Below, in pieces: positions 44,078 to 53,044 of a stretch of 64,000 bases of DNA; positions within the stretch are counted from its first letter, which is position 1, and each line of letters begins with the position of its first letter. The position numbers were made by a program, and so were the translations under genes. Source of the DNA: JAGNHS01 sp964609695. Lineage in GTDB: Bacteria > Bdellovibrionota > UBA2428. The stretch lies in contig CAZSSP010000001.1 in assembly GCA_964609695.1 (NCBI GenBank), positions 62,001 to 126,000 on the forward strand. The letters run 5' to 3'. The notes beneath the pieces are model-generated. The model saw nothing but the letters and a program-made list of their open reading frames with translations. It had not been told where the DNA came from and did not search any database.

Positions 44078-44164
44078 AAATTTTATTGTTAATTTTTTAT
44101 TAAGAATAGCCCAGATCCCTCTAAACTTGACTAGACAATTTACCCTCATGGTAATTCACCAAAA

Positions 44165-44187
44165 CTTAACTTTTTAACTGAGTTAAG
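44165..44187. repeat. Short inverted repeat upstream of the Ser/Asp-rich protein gene
   Basis: Arms CTTAACT (44165-44171) and AGTTAAG (44181-44187), 9-nt loop, 20 nt upstream of the ATG at 44207. TTAACT occurs twice and AGTTAA once inside it. It could be an operator or a 5' UTR hairpin; nothing decides which. Confidence 0.35.
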
Positions 44188-44206
44188 AGTGAAATAATGA
44201 ATACAG

Positions 44207-45037
44207 ATGGGGCGTGTCTTAAGTTATTTCTACTCTAAAGCTCGGGCTATGCTCGTCGTAATAGCTGTGCTTTCTTCAAACGCCCACGCCGTGGGACTTT
44301 TTAAATCTTGCTATTATCCTGCATGTACACAGTTCATAGCTCTAGCTAAAGAAGCTAAAACTGTAATTAAGGCCCAAGCCGCCAATGGCATTAGTGGAGT
44401 GGCCGCTCAGAAAGCCTCAGTTTCGGGAGCCACTGGAGTCAACGCCTCAGGCTTAACTGCAGGTGCTGGAGCCACACAAAGCCAAATGGCCATCAACGCC
44501 TCAAACATAAAGGCCTACACAACAAACCTTCAGAGCAAATATGAAACAGCCAAGCAGGCCGTTTTATCTTCTTCGCAAGCCGAAGCCGCCAGTATCGGCA
44601 TGGCCAACGCGCAATCAAAATATAACAACGACATGTGGGCCATGGGCGAAACCATGAAAGATGTAATGGCTGTAGCCTCTCAAGAAACGACCTCTGCTGC
44701 AGGCGTAGCAAGCTCTGCAGGTTCTTCCATGGCTACAGCAGCAGCTATGGCTGCACCTTCAATGATTGCTGGAGCAGCGGGAAGCAGTGGAGGAAACTCT
44801 GGATCTAGCAGTGGCGGATCCTCAGGATCTTCATCAGGAGACTCCGACTCAAGCGATGACGACGAAGAGGACAATTCTTCTCATGTCGCAGACAATGAAA
44901 CAAACAACACCTCAAATACAACTGTAGCTAGCGTTGAAAATGCAAGCGGAAGAGAAAATCAAAATCCAAGTGGTTTAGAAGACCAATATTCAGAAGACAA
45001 CGACGGATCGGGAGTTGTCTCTTTCCACCAAGAATAA
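44207..45037 (+). CDS. Exported low-complexity Ala/Ser/Asp-rich protein
   Basis: 276 aa. N-terminal signal region with hydrophobic core (residues about 15-26, ending Asn-Ala-His-Ala). A Cys pair (C-Y-Y-P-A-C) follows at about residue 36. The middle is Ala/Ser/Gln-rich and helical with a repeated SSA/AAG texture. Residues about 190-225 are Ser/Gly then acidic (S-S-D-D-D-E-E-D), disordered. Asn/Thr/Ser-rich tail. No family recognised; it could be a surface or secreted adhesin-like protein, which is only inferred from composition. Alternative in-frame ATG about 16 codons in would shorten the n-region. Confidence 0.7.
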   Translation: MGRVLSYFYSKARAMLVVIAVLSSNAHAVGLFKSCYYPACTQFIALAKEAKTVIKAQAANGISGVAAQKASVSGATGVNASGLTAGAGATQSQMAINASNIKAYTTNLQSKYETAKQAVLSSSQAEAASIGMANAQSKYNNDMWAMGETMKDVMAVASQETTSAAGVASSAGSSMATAAAMAAPSMIAGAAGSSGGNSGSSSGGSSGSSSGDSDSSDDDEEDNSSHVADNETNNTSNTTVASVENASGRENQNPSGLEDQYSEDNDGSGVVSFHQE

Positions 45038-45051
45038 TTGATTATTTTAAA

Positions 45052-45495
45052 TTAAGATTCAATTTCGCCGAAGGAACTATCTATCGAACGCACCACTTCA
45101 GAAAACACATCTCTTTTAGCAGTAGTGTCGATTTCCAATTCATAAAAAGATTTTCCTTTTTTTTGCTCTACAGGAAAATCTAAAAACTTTTTAAATTTTT
45201 CAGGAAACTCCGAAGATTCTTTTAATATTTTTAAATCTTCATCTTTAATCACTATTCTTCCAAGCAATGGAGTTTCGCCAGCAAGAATTTCGCAAGAAAC
45301 TTTATCGTCAATGAGTCCGGCACAAATCCAGCCCAGACTCGCTCCGCCCCAAACCCAATCAAAACGTAAACCAACCGCTCTTAAACTTTGCATAGCAGCA
45401 TCTAAGCACTGAAATTGCGCAGCGGGGAGCATTCCTCGAACTGTGCTCGAAGATGGCTTCACCGATTTTCGCTTCAATGGATGACGTTCACTCAT
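45052..45495 (-). CDS. Small protein, possibly DUF3788-like
   Basis: 147 aa. The central part (FDWVWGGASLGWICAGLIDDKVSCEILAGETPLLGRIVI) recalls DUF3788, a small fold with a W-x-W...G-W region. Basic N-terminus (RHPLKRKSVK). No signal peptide, so cytosolic. Its ATG overlaps the stop of the upstream elbB gene as ATGA, so the two are translationally coupled. Family assignment low. Confidence 0.6.
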   Translation of the reverse strand: MSERHPLKRKSVKPSSSTVRGMLPAAQFQCLDAAMQSLRAVGLRFDWVWGGASLGWICAGLIDDKVSCEILAGETPLLGRIVIKDEDLKILKESSEFPEKFKKFLDFPVEQKKGKSFYELEIDTTAKRDVFSEVVRSIDSSFGEIES

Positions 45496-46157
45496 AAAAG
45501 TTCAACAAACGTATTGGCCGCCCTTTCAATTCCAGGCCAGGCTTCTTCCATGCCTATTTCGCACATAAAAGCCGGGGTGCTAATCACCTTATATGTATTA
45601 TCGACAACTGATTCCCAGGCCTTAGCCTCTATAAGGCTATGACCCCATTTTGTATTAATTTTTGCCGCATCGCAGCTAGGCGATCCGAGAGTCAATTTTA
45701 AAGAAATCCCCATATTTTTAGCCACTAAACCCACTAAGGCTGGCGCTATGCAAATAGCCAAAATAGGCTTCTTTTGAATCAATGTTCCCGCAATAACAGA
45801 TTCAATCTTGGGATCGGCCTTAGATTTTTCACCCTCTAAGGCAAAATTACAAAAATTTTTAGCGACACCCATGCCGCCTGGAATAGCCAGCCCTTGGTAA
45901 TCTTCAATTTTAAGTTCACTCACATCTTTTATTTTTCCACGAACAATTCGAGCGGCTTCTCTTAAGGCATTTCTAGATTCAGTCGCAGTTCTTCCACTTA
46001 AGTGATCAATGGTGTCTAAAGAAATACGATCGAGTCCAAAAAAATCTAACTCAACACCTTTTAACCTAAGAGCCAAAATACTCATGACAGCTTCGTTAAT
46101 CTCTGCGCCGTCTCGGTTTCCACAACCTGACAACAAGCAAGCTACTCGCTTAGCCAT
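45492..46157 (-). CDS. elbB: ElbB-like DJ-1/PfpI-superfamily glyoxalase
   Basis: 221 aa. DJ-1/PfpI fold: RVACLLSGCGNRDGAEI at the N-terminus, VRGKIKD, GLAIPGGMGVAKNF, and the nucleophile elbow AICIAPAL with the Cys near residue 135. Resembles ElbB (isoprenoid biosynthesis glyoxalase-like). The ATG at 46157 follows AAGGAG 10 nt upstream and is preferred over the frame start at 46205. Coupled to the small downstream gene. Function in the cell is not established beyond the family. Confidence 0.9.
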   Translation of the reverse strand: MAKRVACLLSGCGNRDGAEINEAVMSILALRLKGVELDFFGLDRISLDTIDHLSGRTATESRNALREAARIVRGKIKDVSELKIEDYQGLAIPGGMGVAKNFCNFALEGEKSKADPKIESVIAGTLIQKKPILAICIAPALVGLVAKNMGISLKLTLGSPSCDAAKINTKWGHSLIEAKAWESVVDNTYKVISTPAFMCEIGMEEAWPGIERAANTFVELL

Positions 46158-46236
46158 ATAAAGCATTCTCCTTCTTTTGAGGAATAGGGACTGGTAGGAT
46201 AGCATAAAAGCTTAACAATTATGAGAAAAAAGCATC

Positions 46237-47304
46237 ATGCTTGAATCCTTTTATATTCAAACTTACTCTGAAAAAGTTGAACTCGACTGGAAACTCAAGC
46301 ACGCCCTAGGTTCTGAGCTTTATAAAAAAGATCCTCTTCGAACTCTTCGCCCTGAACTCATCGGCGATCGCAATCGACTGGATCTCATGTGGATGAATAA
46401 AAAATTAGGTATTCGTGGAGCTCAAAAAGCCAATAACGATTTTGATTTTTTACACATCACATCCCCCGAAACCGCACATCCTGAAATTTGCGTGATGATG
46501 GAAATTTTAGAAAACGATCCCCTTCCAATGGAAATGGCTCAAATACGTTTTAGAGTCTCTTCATCAAAAGAAAAAGGCATTTGGATAGATTGCGCAAACA
46601 CATTGATTCGCGATCTTCTCGCTGAAAAGCATTGGCTCAAACGAAGATTATCAGACGGCTGGGTTGTTGAAATGGGACAAAAACACAAAGCAGTTTTTGA
46701 TGGCGAAGATGAATTAAAATTCGCGGAAGCTCCTAGACTGCCCTGGCTCGATTCCTACAATCAATTTAACGAAGCACTACCTTTAAAAAGTTATGTGAGT
46801 TCTTTTTCTCAACCCGGCCCTGAAGCCAATAGAGCGCTAATGGCTGCAATCTTCGATCTTCTAGACCATCATGGAGTTCAATTTAACTCTTGGTGCGAAT
46901 ACGGTGCAGGCTATGGAAATTTAACTGCTGCCATAGCTAGCTTAGGTCACAAAAAAGCTCACAGCTCCGAACTAGACCCCTCCGCTGCAGCATTACTCAA
47001 AGAAAATGCAGTAGAATTTTTTCCCTTTGTAGAAACTTCACAAGAAGCCGCTCTATACCTAAAGGGAGACTGGGACTTAGTTCTTATTGATCCCCCGCGC
47101 TCGGGCTTCCCGGAATTATTGAAGAATATGCTCGATATCGACAATAAACCTAAATATTTCGTCGCAGTTCATTGTCATTCAAAAGGACTCCGACACGATT
47201 TACCCATACTTAGACAAGCTTCATATAGCTTGCTCGATTGGTCATCGGCTGATATCTTCCCTGGCACCTCTTACCAGGAACACATATCACTATGGACTCG
47301 TTAA
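46237..47304 (+). CDS. TrmA/RumA-like RNA m5U methyltransferase family protein
   Basis: 355 aa. C-terminal Rossmann methyltransferase: CEYGAGYGNLTAAIASLG (SAM motif I), SSELDPSAAALLKENA, LVLIDPPRSGFPELL (motif IV with DPPR), and a Cys-containing VAVHCHSKGLRHD that fits the catalytic Cys loop of the TrmA/RumA family. The N-terminal ~180 residues are unlike TRAM and show no Fe-S cysteine set. Overlaps the next methyltransferase gene by 13 nt. Target RNA and position unknown. Confidence 0.72.
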   Translation: MLESFYIQTYSEKVELDWKLKHALGSELYKKDPLRTLRPELIGDRNRLDLMWMNKKLGIRGAQKANNDFDFLHITSPETAHPEICVMMEILENDPLPMEMAQIRFRVSSSKEKGIWIDCANTLIRDLLAEKHWLKRRLSDGWVVEMGQKHKAVFDGEDELKFAEAPRLPWLDSYNQFNEALPLKSYVSSFSQPGPEANRALMAAIFDLLDHHGVQFNSWCEYGAGYGNLTAAIASLGHKKAHSSELDPSAAALLKENAVEFFPFVETSQEAALYLKGDWDLVLIDPPRSGFPELLKNMLDIDNKPKYFVAVHCHSKGLRHDLPILRQASYSLLDWSSADIFPGTSYQEHISLWTR

Positions 47305-48467
47305 AATTTTTAATTTCTTCGGCACCAGGATTAGAAGAACTTCTCTATGATGAAGTCAAATCCATGGGTTATTTGCTTACAAAAACTCCCAGTGGTGTAT
47401 TTGAAATTGAATGTTCTTGGAAAGACGCTGCACACATTGCAGTTCATTCACGCTTGGCTTCTCGCTTTATGCTCTTTATCAAACGCTTTAAAGCAAACAA
47501 TGCCGATGTTCTCTATCACAAGGTTCTCAACATCGCCTGGCCAAAGTTTTTCAAAGTCGATGACACCTTTGCCATTTATTCCACGGGCCGCTCCCGCCCC
47601 GACATGGCCTTTAACTATTTCACTCTAAAAATTAAAGACGCCATTTGCGATCGCTTTAGAAAAGACTCGCCAGAGCGCCCGAGCATTGATCGACAAAATC
47701 CAAAAATTAGAATTGAAGCTCACGTCAATGGCTCCGAGGTTTCTCTGGCCATCGATCTCATTGGTTACCCATTGCACCGAAGGGGTTATCGCGAAGCCGC
47801 CGCTGAAGCTGCGATGAAAGAAAATCGCGCCGCAGCTCTTTTGTATTTTGCGGGATTTGGAAAAGAAAAATATTCTGAAATCGTTGATCCTTTCTGTGGT
47901 TCGGGCACCATTCTTGGTGAAGCCTATTTGATGGATTCCAACACAGCTCCGGGCATTGTCCACCTAAAGCCCAAAGAAATGCTTTCTGAAGTTCCTTTTT
48001 ACAACGATTGGAAAAAGGCCCTTGAAGAGGCTTTAGAAAACGCCAAAAAAGAAATGAAGTTTGGTGATACACAACTCTTTGGTTTTGAAGACAACCGCAA
48101 AGAATTCGCGAAGCTTCAAGAAAACATGTCTCGTTTTCGTTCTGATAAAATCAAAATTCAAAACGCGAGCGCAGAGAGCATTGGCGAAATGAAATTCAAA
48201 AAACCACTTATCGTGGCCAACCCTCCGCATGGTCACCGACTGTTGAGTCCAAAAGAAGCCCATGAAACTATTAAAAACTTTGTGAGCATGCTCAAACACA
48301 AAGTGGCACCTTGCAAATTAGCACTTCAATTGAGCGATGATGATTTGCCGAAATCCGTTGGACTTCGCCCAGAGAAAAAACTTTATCTTAGAGCTGGAGA
48401 ATATAAAATGCAGTTTTTGCTCTATGATATTGTGCCTGGCGAATGGAAATCTAAAAAACAAGATTGA
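47292..48467 (+). CDS. THUMP-domain rRNA (guanine-N2) methyltransferase, RlmL-like
   Basis: 391 aa. N-terminal THUMP region (MDSLKFLISSAPGLEELLYDEVKSMG, LASRFMLF, SRPDMAFNYF), then an RlmL/Trm11-type methyltransferase: GYPLHRRGYREAAAEAAMKENRAAALL, VDPFCGSGTILGEAYL, GFEDNRKEF, and VANPPHGHRLL where NPPY is usual. It matches only the N-terminal half of E. coli RlmKL (23S G2445 activity), as in many species. The His for Tyr change in NPPY may affect activity. Transcribed with the TrmA-like gene. Confidence 0.85.
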   Translation: MDSLKFLISSAPGLEELLYDEVKSMGYLLTKTPSGVFEIECSWKDAAHIAVHSRLASRFMLFIKRFKANNADVLYHKVLNIAWPKFFKVDDTFAIYSTGRSRPDMAFNYFTLKIKDAICDRFRKDSPERPSIDRQNPKIRIEAHVNGSEVSLAIDLIGYPLHRRGYREAAAEAAMKENRAAALLYFAGFGKEKYSEIVDPFCGSGTILGEAYLMDSNTAPGIVHLKPKEMLSEVPFYNDWKKALEEALENAKKEMKFGDTQLFGFEDNRKEFAKLQENMSRFRSDKIKIQNASAESIGEMKFKKPLIVANPPHGHRLLSPKEAHETIKNFVSMLKHKVAPCKLALQLSDDDLPKSVGLRPEKKLYLRAGEYKMQFLLYDIVPGEWKSKKQD

Positions 48468-48469
48468 AT

Positions 48470-48961
48470 TTAGCATTTAACTTCTAATTTATGATTTCGA
48501 ATAATTTCTGCTAAAAAGGCTCCGCAAGCTTCTTCAAGTATATCCATTACCTTTTCAAAACCAGCAGCCCCTCCATAGTAAGGATCTGGAACTTCAGTGG
48601 CTTTAATTTTTCTACAATAATCGCTTAAACGTTTAAGCTTTCCGAAATGATCTTTCATATGTGTGTGCGACACCAATTCGGATTCGTTTTGATCGTCCAT
48701 ATACAAAATATAATCGTAAAATATGTAATCTGCTTCGGCATCGAACTGACGCGCGCGATGAGTGAGCACATAACCTCTATTCTCTGCATGACTTCTCATT
48801 CGTGAATCAGGCAAAGCTCCGGCGTGATAACCATGAGTTCCCGCCGAATCGACTTCAAAAGAATCTTCCAATCCTGCATCCATAAGCATGCTTTGAAAAA
48901 TTCCATGAGCCGCCGGCGATCTACATATGTTTCCCATGCAAACAAAAAGAACTTTTATCAT
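48470..48961 (-). CDS. Low-molecular-weight protein tyrosine phosphatase
   Basis: 163 aa. P-loop VCMGNICRSP (C-x5-R-S, Cys near 8), hydrophobic core SAGTHGYHAGALPD and the general acid loop VPDPYYGG with Asp near 129. Cytosolic. Convergent with the RlmL-like gene (2-nt gap) and divergent from an exported gene. Role, such as polysaccharide export regulation or stress response, is not shown by the neighbours. Confidence 0.95.
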   Translation of the reverse strand: MIKVLFVCMGNICRSPAAHGIFQSMLMDAGLEDSFEVDSAGTHGYHAGALPDSRMRSHAENRGYVLTHRARQFDAEADYIFYDYILYMDDQNESELVSHTHMKDHFGKLKRLSDYCRKIKATEVPDPYYGGAAGFEKVMDILEEACGAFLAEIIRNHKLEVKC

Positions 48962-49069
48962 TTTTTTAAAGACCCCCGAATCTTAAAGACTTTTTCATTC
49001 TTAATTCTACTTACAATAAGCAAGTCACCATTGCTTGGTCAAAACTTCTGTATAAAATCGTCAGCAACG

Positions 49070-50410
49070 ATGATGCCCCTCAATCGTAAATGTTTATTTC
49101 AAATAATTCTATTGGGATTTTTCTTAAGCCCTATTTTAAATTCTGCTGAGCCTCATTGTTCAAAACCCCTCATCGAAACTCCAGAAGATGTCATTTCCCG
49201 CGACATTCAAATTTTAGCTAATCAACTTGGCGAAGAATATCCTCACGAAACTTTCAACCCCCAAAACCCAAGCTTAGCTTTAGTAACCATGGAATCTTGG
49301 CTTTCAAAATTTGGAAAAGTGCGAGGAGAGCTCGTGCTTAAAGCGGCCACGCAACTCATAGATTACTCAGAACTGCACCCTGAGCTCATTCCAGACATCA
49401 GCACTATTTTGGCGCATTATCTCGACAAAATTTGGGATGCCTCTACAAAACTAGAGAGAAATCGCTTCACATATCAAGACGCTTTAATGATTATCAATAT
49501 GCACCCCACATTTGAAGGCATTGTTCATTTAACATCTATCTACAAAAATATTTCTGAAAAACAAAAAGTTAATGTTTGCAACCAAATTGCTGGCGCCTTA
49601 ACTTTTCCCTCTGACTTAGAAAGCGCCATTATCCGTAGTGGTTTTGAGCTAAAACTCTATCTCCCTACACACAGTGCTTCAACGAAAGCCAAAGCTCAAA
49701 AAGCTTGGAACTCTGTTCGTTTTAAATATGAAGCGTTTTTGCCTGAAGTGAGTGAACTCAATAACTCATTTGACAATGAAGAAGACTCCGAACTCAAAAA
49801 GAATCGCCCATTATCTATACGACAAGCCCTTTCTTTTCATGGTCAAATGTCTGGCCACCTCCAAAGAGCCCGACTCATTACCAATGAAATCGTTGATAAA
49901 TTCATCCAGGAACCTAAACTTTTAGAAACAGAAGTTTTCAATGCCATTGATAAAGCTAACATTAAAACTGAATTCGAAAATGTATATTTGCTGTACCCAA
50001 GAATTCAAAAACATATTGAAGGCACCCGATTTAAAAGCGACGAACACATTCCTAGTTTAATACTTTTAGATTTCACCAATACTTTAGCTAATAATATTTT
50101 GCTAAAAACTGATTATAACCTTCAACAAGATCTCATGGAGTATTTTGAAAGTGGATACGACCGAAGGATGGGAATAAAATTCTTTGAAGATTTTGACGCT
50201 AAATACTACCCCCTGATCTCCGTGAGCTTTCAATGGGGTGCAATTCTCGAATGGAATTTGAAGAATTCCTCGAACAATTGGGCCGCCAAAGAACAGCAAC
50301 TCTTAGCTAAAGCTAAATTAGCTCCTAGAGTTGTTTTTGATCTTTTACTCAGACTTCATCCCTCAGATTTAGTAAAAGAATTTGTTTTAAAAGCGCTTCA
50401 TCAGCCTTAG
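49070..50410 (+). CDS. Exported protein of unknown function
   Basis: About 446 aa. The open frame starts at 48824 inside the phosphatase gene; the ATG pair at 49070/49073 is chosen because it is outside that gene and begins a signal peptide (hydrophobic residues about 9-24, ending Leu-Asn-Ser-Ala). The rest is helical, Leu/Lys/Glu-rich, with two Cys after the signal and at mid-protein, no recognised domain. Ends 2 nt before the convergent LpxH-like gene. Confidence 0.72.
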   Translation: MMPLNRKCLFQIILLGFFLSPILNSAEPHCSKPLIETPEDVISRDIQILANQLGEEYPHETFNPQNPSLALVTMESWLSKFGKVRGELVLKAATQLIDYSELHPELIPDISTILAHYLDKIWDASTKLERNRFTYQDALMIINMHPTFEGIVHLTSIYKNISEKQKVNVCNQIAGALTFPSDLESAIIRSGFELKLYLPTHSASTKAKAQKAWNSVRFKYEAFLPEVSELNNSFDNEEDSELKKNRPLSIRQALSFHGQMSGHLQRARLITNEIVDKFIQEPKLLETEVFNAIDKANIKTEFENVYLLYPRIQKHIEGTRFKSDEHIPSLILLDFTNTLANNILLKTDYNLQQDLMEYFESGYDRRMGIKFFEDFDAKYYPLISVSFQWGAILEWNLKNSSNNWAAKEQQLLAKAKLAPRVVFDLLLRLHPSDLVKEFVLKALHQP

Positions 50411-50412
50411 CG

Positions 50413-51165
50413 TTAAAAGTTGATTTTTTGAATAGCAGGTTTTTTCTCAAGACCCGGCCTCCAAGTTGCATAACTTAAAGAATGCTCTCCTGGTGCGCCT
50501 AAATTTAAATAAAACCCATTCTCTCCAACATCCTCATTAGCAAAAGAGTGATTATGCCCTAAAATGACTCCAGTATAACTTTCAGAAATTTTTTTCTGAG
50601 CAAAATCTAAATATAATTTTTTCAATTCAAGGCTTATAGACTCTCGACTTCTTTTTCGACTCGATCTTGATGCACTCTCTGCCAAAGGTAACACTGCCAA
50701 TTCGCCTAAAAATGATGGAATTAAATTCAAAAAGCCTCTAAACAATTTAGACTTAGTAATTCTGCGCCATCGCAAATAAGACAAATCCGAAGCATTAACC
50801 TTATCCCCATGAGAAAGAAATAATTTAGTATTCCCAATCAAGAGATCATAATCTTCTTCCACTATTTTAAGATTTGAAAAATTGGCAAAGAGTTTTTTAA
50901 AGTGAAAATCATGATTGCCCTCGATCCATACTATTGAAATATTTTTTTGATTTAACTTATTTATACAATCAAAAAACTGAGCGTGCCTTTTTTTCCAGAA
51001 GGACTTCGGCCCAATAAGCAAATCAAAAATATCACCTAAAAATATGATATGAGTGTAGGAATCATCCGCTAGTTTTTCTAGAGTCTGGCAAAACATATCT
51101 CGAGCAAGATCTTGCTTGCGATTTGATAAATGCAAATCACCAAAAAAAGCGAGGCGTGCTTCCAT
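50413..51165 (-). CDS. UDP-2,3-diacylglucosamine diphosphatase, LpxH-like
   Basis: 250-aa calcineurin-like metallophosphoesterase: FFGDLHLS at the N-terminus, LGDIFDLLIG, EGNHDFHF, SHGDKVN and GHNHSF give the full metal-binding set. Length and the D-L-H-L...G-D-I-F-D...G-x-x-x-F pattern fit LpxH, which hydrolyses UDP-2,3-diacylglucosamine in lipid A synthesis. Begins 4 nt after the MsbA-like stop, so it is in the same unit. Another envelope phosphoesterase remains possible. Confidence 0.82.
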   Translation of the reverse strand: MEARLAFFGDLHLSNRKQDLARDMFCQTLEKLADDSYTHIIFLGDIFDLLIGPKSFWKKRHAQFFDCINKLNQKNISIVWIEGNHDFHFKKLFANFSNLKIVEEDYDLLIGNTKLFLSHGDKVNASDLSYLRWRRITKSKLFRGFLNLIPSFLGELAVLPLAESASRSSRKRSRESISLELKKLYLDFAQKKISESYTGVILGHNHSFANEDVGENGFYLNLGAPGEHSLSYATWRPGLEKKPAIQKINF

Positions 51166-51169
51166 TGAG

Positions 51170-52948
51170 TTAAATACTTTGCTGCTTGCGCCAAAGCTCA
51201 GCGAAAGCTCCTTGGTCCTTGCTCAAAAGTTGCTGAGGTATTCCGCTCTCAATAATTCGTCCTTGCTCCATAACCAAAACTTGATCGGCTTCTCGAATCG
51301 TTGACAACCTATGAGCAATTACCAAAACACCTCGATCTTGCATAAGTTCTTTTAGCGCTGCTTGAACGACAGTTTCATTATGAGAATCCAACTGAGAAGT
51401 GGCCTCATCTAAAACAAGAATTGGTGAATTTTTCAGAAATGCTCTAGCAATAGCCAGTCGTTGTTTCTCACCACCAGAAAAGTTAGAAGCTCTCTCATAG
51501 AGAACAGTGTCGAGTTTTTCGGGAAGAGCCTCTACAAAATCCCAAATATTGGCTTTTCTTAGGGCTTCAATCATTTCTGACTCAGAAGCATCAGCTTTAG
51601 CAATTTTCAAATTATCTCTAAGACTTCTATTAAAAAGATAAACGTCTTGAGAAACATAGGAGAAATGTTCTCTATAAGCGGCCAAAGACCACTGACTTGC
51701 GGGTTTGCCATCGAGCAAAACTTGACCGCTCACAGGATCTAAAAAACGCATACTCAACAAAGACAAGGTGCTTTTTCCCGATCCACTTCTTCCGACTAAA
51801 GCTAACTTTTGTCCTGGTGAAAGAGAAAATGAAACATCATTCAATGCCACAGCTCGACTAAGACCAGTATGAACTGGGTAACTGAAACTCACATTTTTAA
51901 ATTCTAAAACTCGAGGAATAATATCTGGCTTTTGATTAACGCTCACATGCTGAATCAAAACCAATTCTTGATCGCGACTTAATTGATCGAGATCTTCATT
52001 CATTATTTCATAGACTCTTTGTGTTGCGGCCAAAACTTGTTGAATTCGTATATTCATTTGGTTGAGCTGTTTGAGAGGCTGCTGAATAAGTCCTGCAGCA
52101 GTGATGAATCCAATCAAGTCACCCACTTCCATAGTTTTATTAATAATGATGAGATAACCACCGAAGGCGATGAGAGCTGCTCCTGCAAAACCTGCTACCA
52201 AATGAGATAAAGGACTCACCATTTCTTCCACTCGGCAAAGTCTTAGTAAAAAATTATAGGCTTTTTGAGTGAGACCCTGATATTCACCCTTCAAAAATGG
52301 AGTGATATTGAAGGAATGGGCCGTTCTGAGTCCACCCATAGTATCAATAATGTGTTTTGAGACGTCTTCCAAACTCTGTTGTATGCGACCTTGATTACGA
52401 CGAGCGCTTCCACCTAAAATTTTTCCAATATACGCAACGGGCCCCACAGCAAACATGCAAAATAAAGTTAACTGCCAATTGAGTTTAAAAAGATAAGCAA
52501 AGAGACCAATAATAATCAGAGGCTGCTGAATGAGATCGGCGCCCACCTGAAGCCCCAAACCAATCACCATAGAATCAGTGACCACACTATTGACGGCCTT
52601 ACCCGAACTAAATTTCGACATCTTGCTTTCAGAAAAAATCAAAAAGCGCCCGAATAAATTATCTCGTATATCTCTAACTGTTCGCTCAGTTGCTGTGCGA
52701 ATCAAAACTCGGTGCAGAAAATTGGCCAAACCATCAACCACAATGATTCCAAGAGCGAGAAAACTAAATTCAATGACCTTGCCCCAAAGCTTAGGCGTGA
52801 GGGCCTCATTTATGAACTTTGGAACCAATGAGGCCATTAGAACTTTTGTTAGAGCCGCCAAAATGGCGAAAATCAGTGAAGCAAAGACCCAGTTTTTGTG
52901 GACACGAATCTTGTCCCACAAAAATCGGAGCAGAATTTTATTCGACAT
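51170..52948 (-). CDS. MsbA-like ABC transporter, lipid exporter type
   Basis: 592-aa half-transporter: about six membrane helices in residues 1-310 with coupling-loop pattern SEKMSKFSSGKAVNSV, then an ABC domain with Walker A GRSGSGKST near 395, Q-loop YVSQDVYLF, signature FSGGEKQRLAIARA, Walker B ILVLDEATSQLD and switch IAHRLSTI. Architecture is MsbA, which flips lipid A-core across the inner membrane. Coupled to the LpxH-like gene 4 nt downstream, which supports a lipid A role. Divergent from the GT9 gene. Confidence 0.88.
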   Translation of the reverse strand: MSNKILLRFLWDKIRVHKNWVFASLIFAILAALTKVLMASLVPKFINEALTPKLWGKVIEFSFLALGIIVVDGLANFLHRVLIRTATERTVRDIRDNLFGRFLIFSESKMSKFSSGKAVNSVVTDSMVIGLGLQVGADLIQQPLIIIGLFAYLFKLNWQLTLFCMFAVGPVAYIGKILGGSARRNQGRIQQSLEDVSKHIIDTMGGLRTAHSFNITPFLKGEYQGLTQKAYNFLLRLCRVEEMVSPLSHLVAGFAGAALIAFGGYLIIINKTMEVGDLIGFITAAGLIQQPLKQLNQMNIRIQQVLAATQRVYEIMNEDLDQLSRDQELVLIQHVSVNQKPDIIPRVLEFKNVSFSYPVHTGLSRAVALNDVSFSLSPGQKLALVGRSGSGKSTLSLLSMRFLDPVSGQVLLDGKPASQWSLAAYREHFSYVSQDVYLFNRSLRDNLKIAKADASESEMIEALRKANIWDFVEALPEKLDTVLYERASNFSGGEKQRLAIARAFLKNSPILVLDEATSQLDSHNETVVQAALKELMQDRGVLVIAHRLSTIREADQVLVMEQGRIIESGIPQQLLSKDQGAFAELWRKQQSI

Positions 52949-53044
52949 GCGGCCGAGGATAGCAACTTTGCTATAGAGAATCTATACTTTAGTCATAAAT
53001 AGAGCTTTTCAATAAGTTCTAATGTTGAGAAAGGGCCCTAAAAA

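Noticed and set aside
48824..49069. Upstream extension of the exported protein gene into the phosphatase gene
   Set aside because: It lies antisense to the phosphatase coding sequence and lacks a signal peptide; the ATG pair at 49070/49073 gives one.
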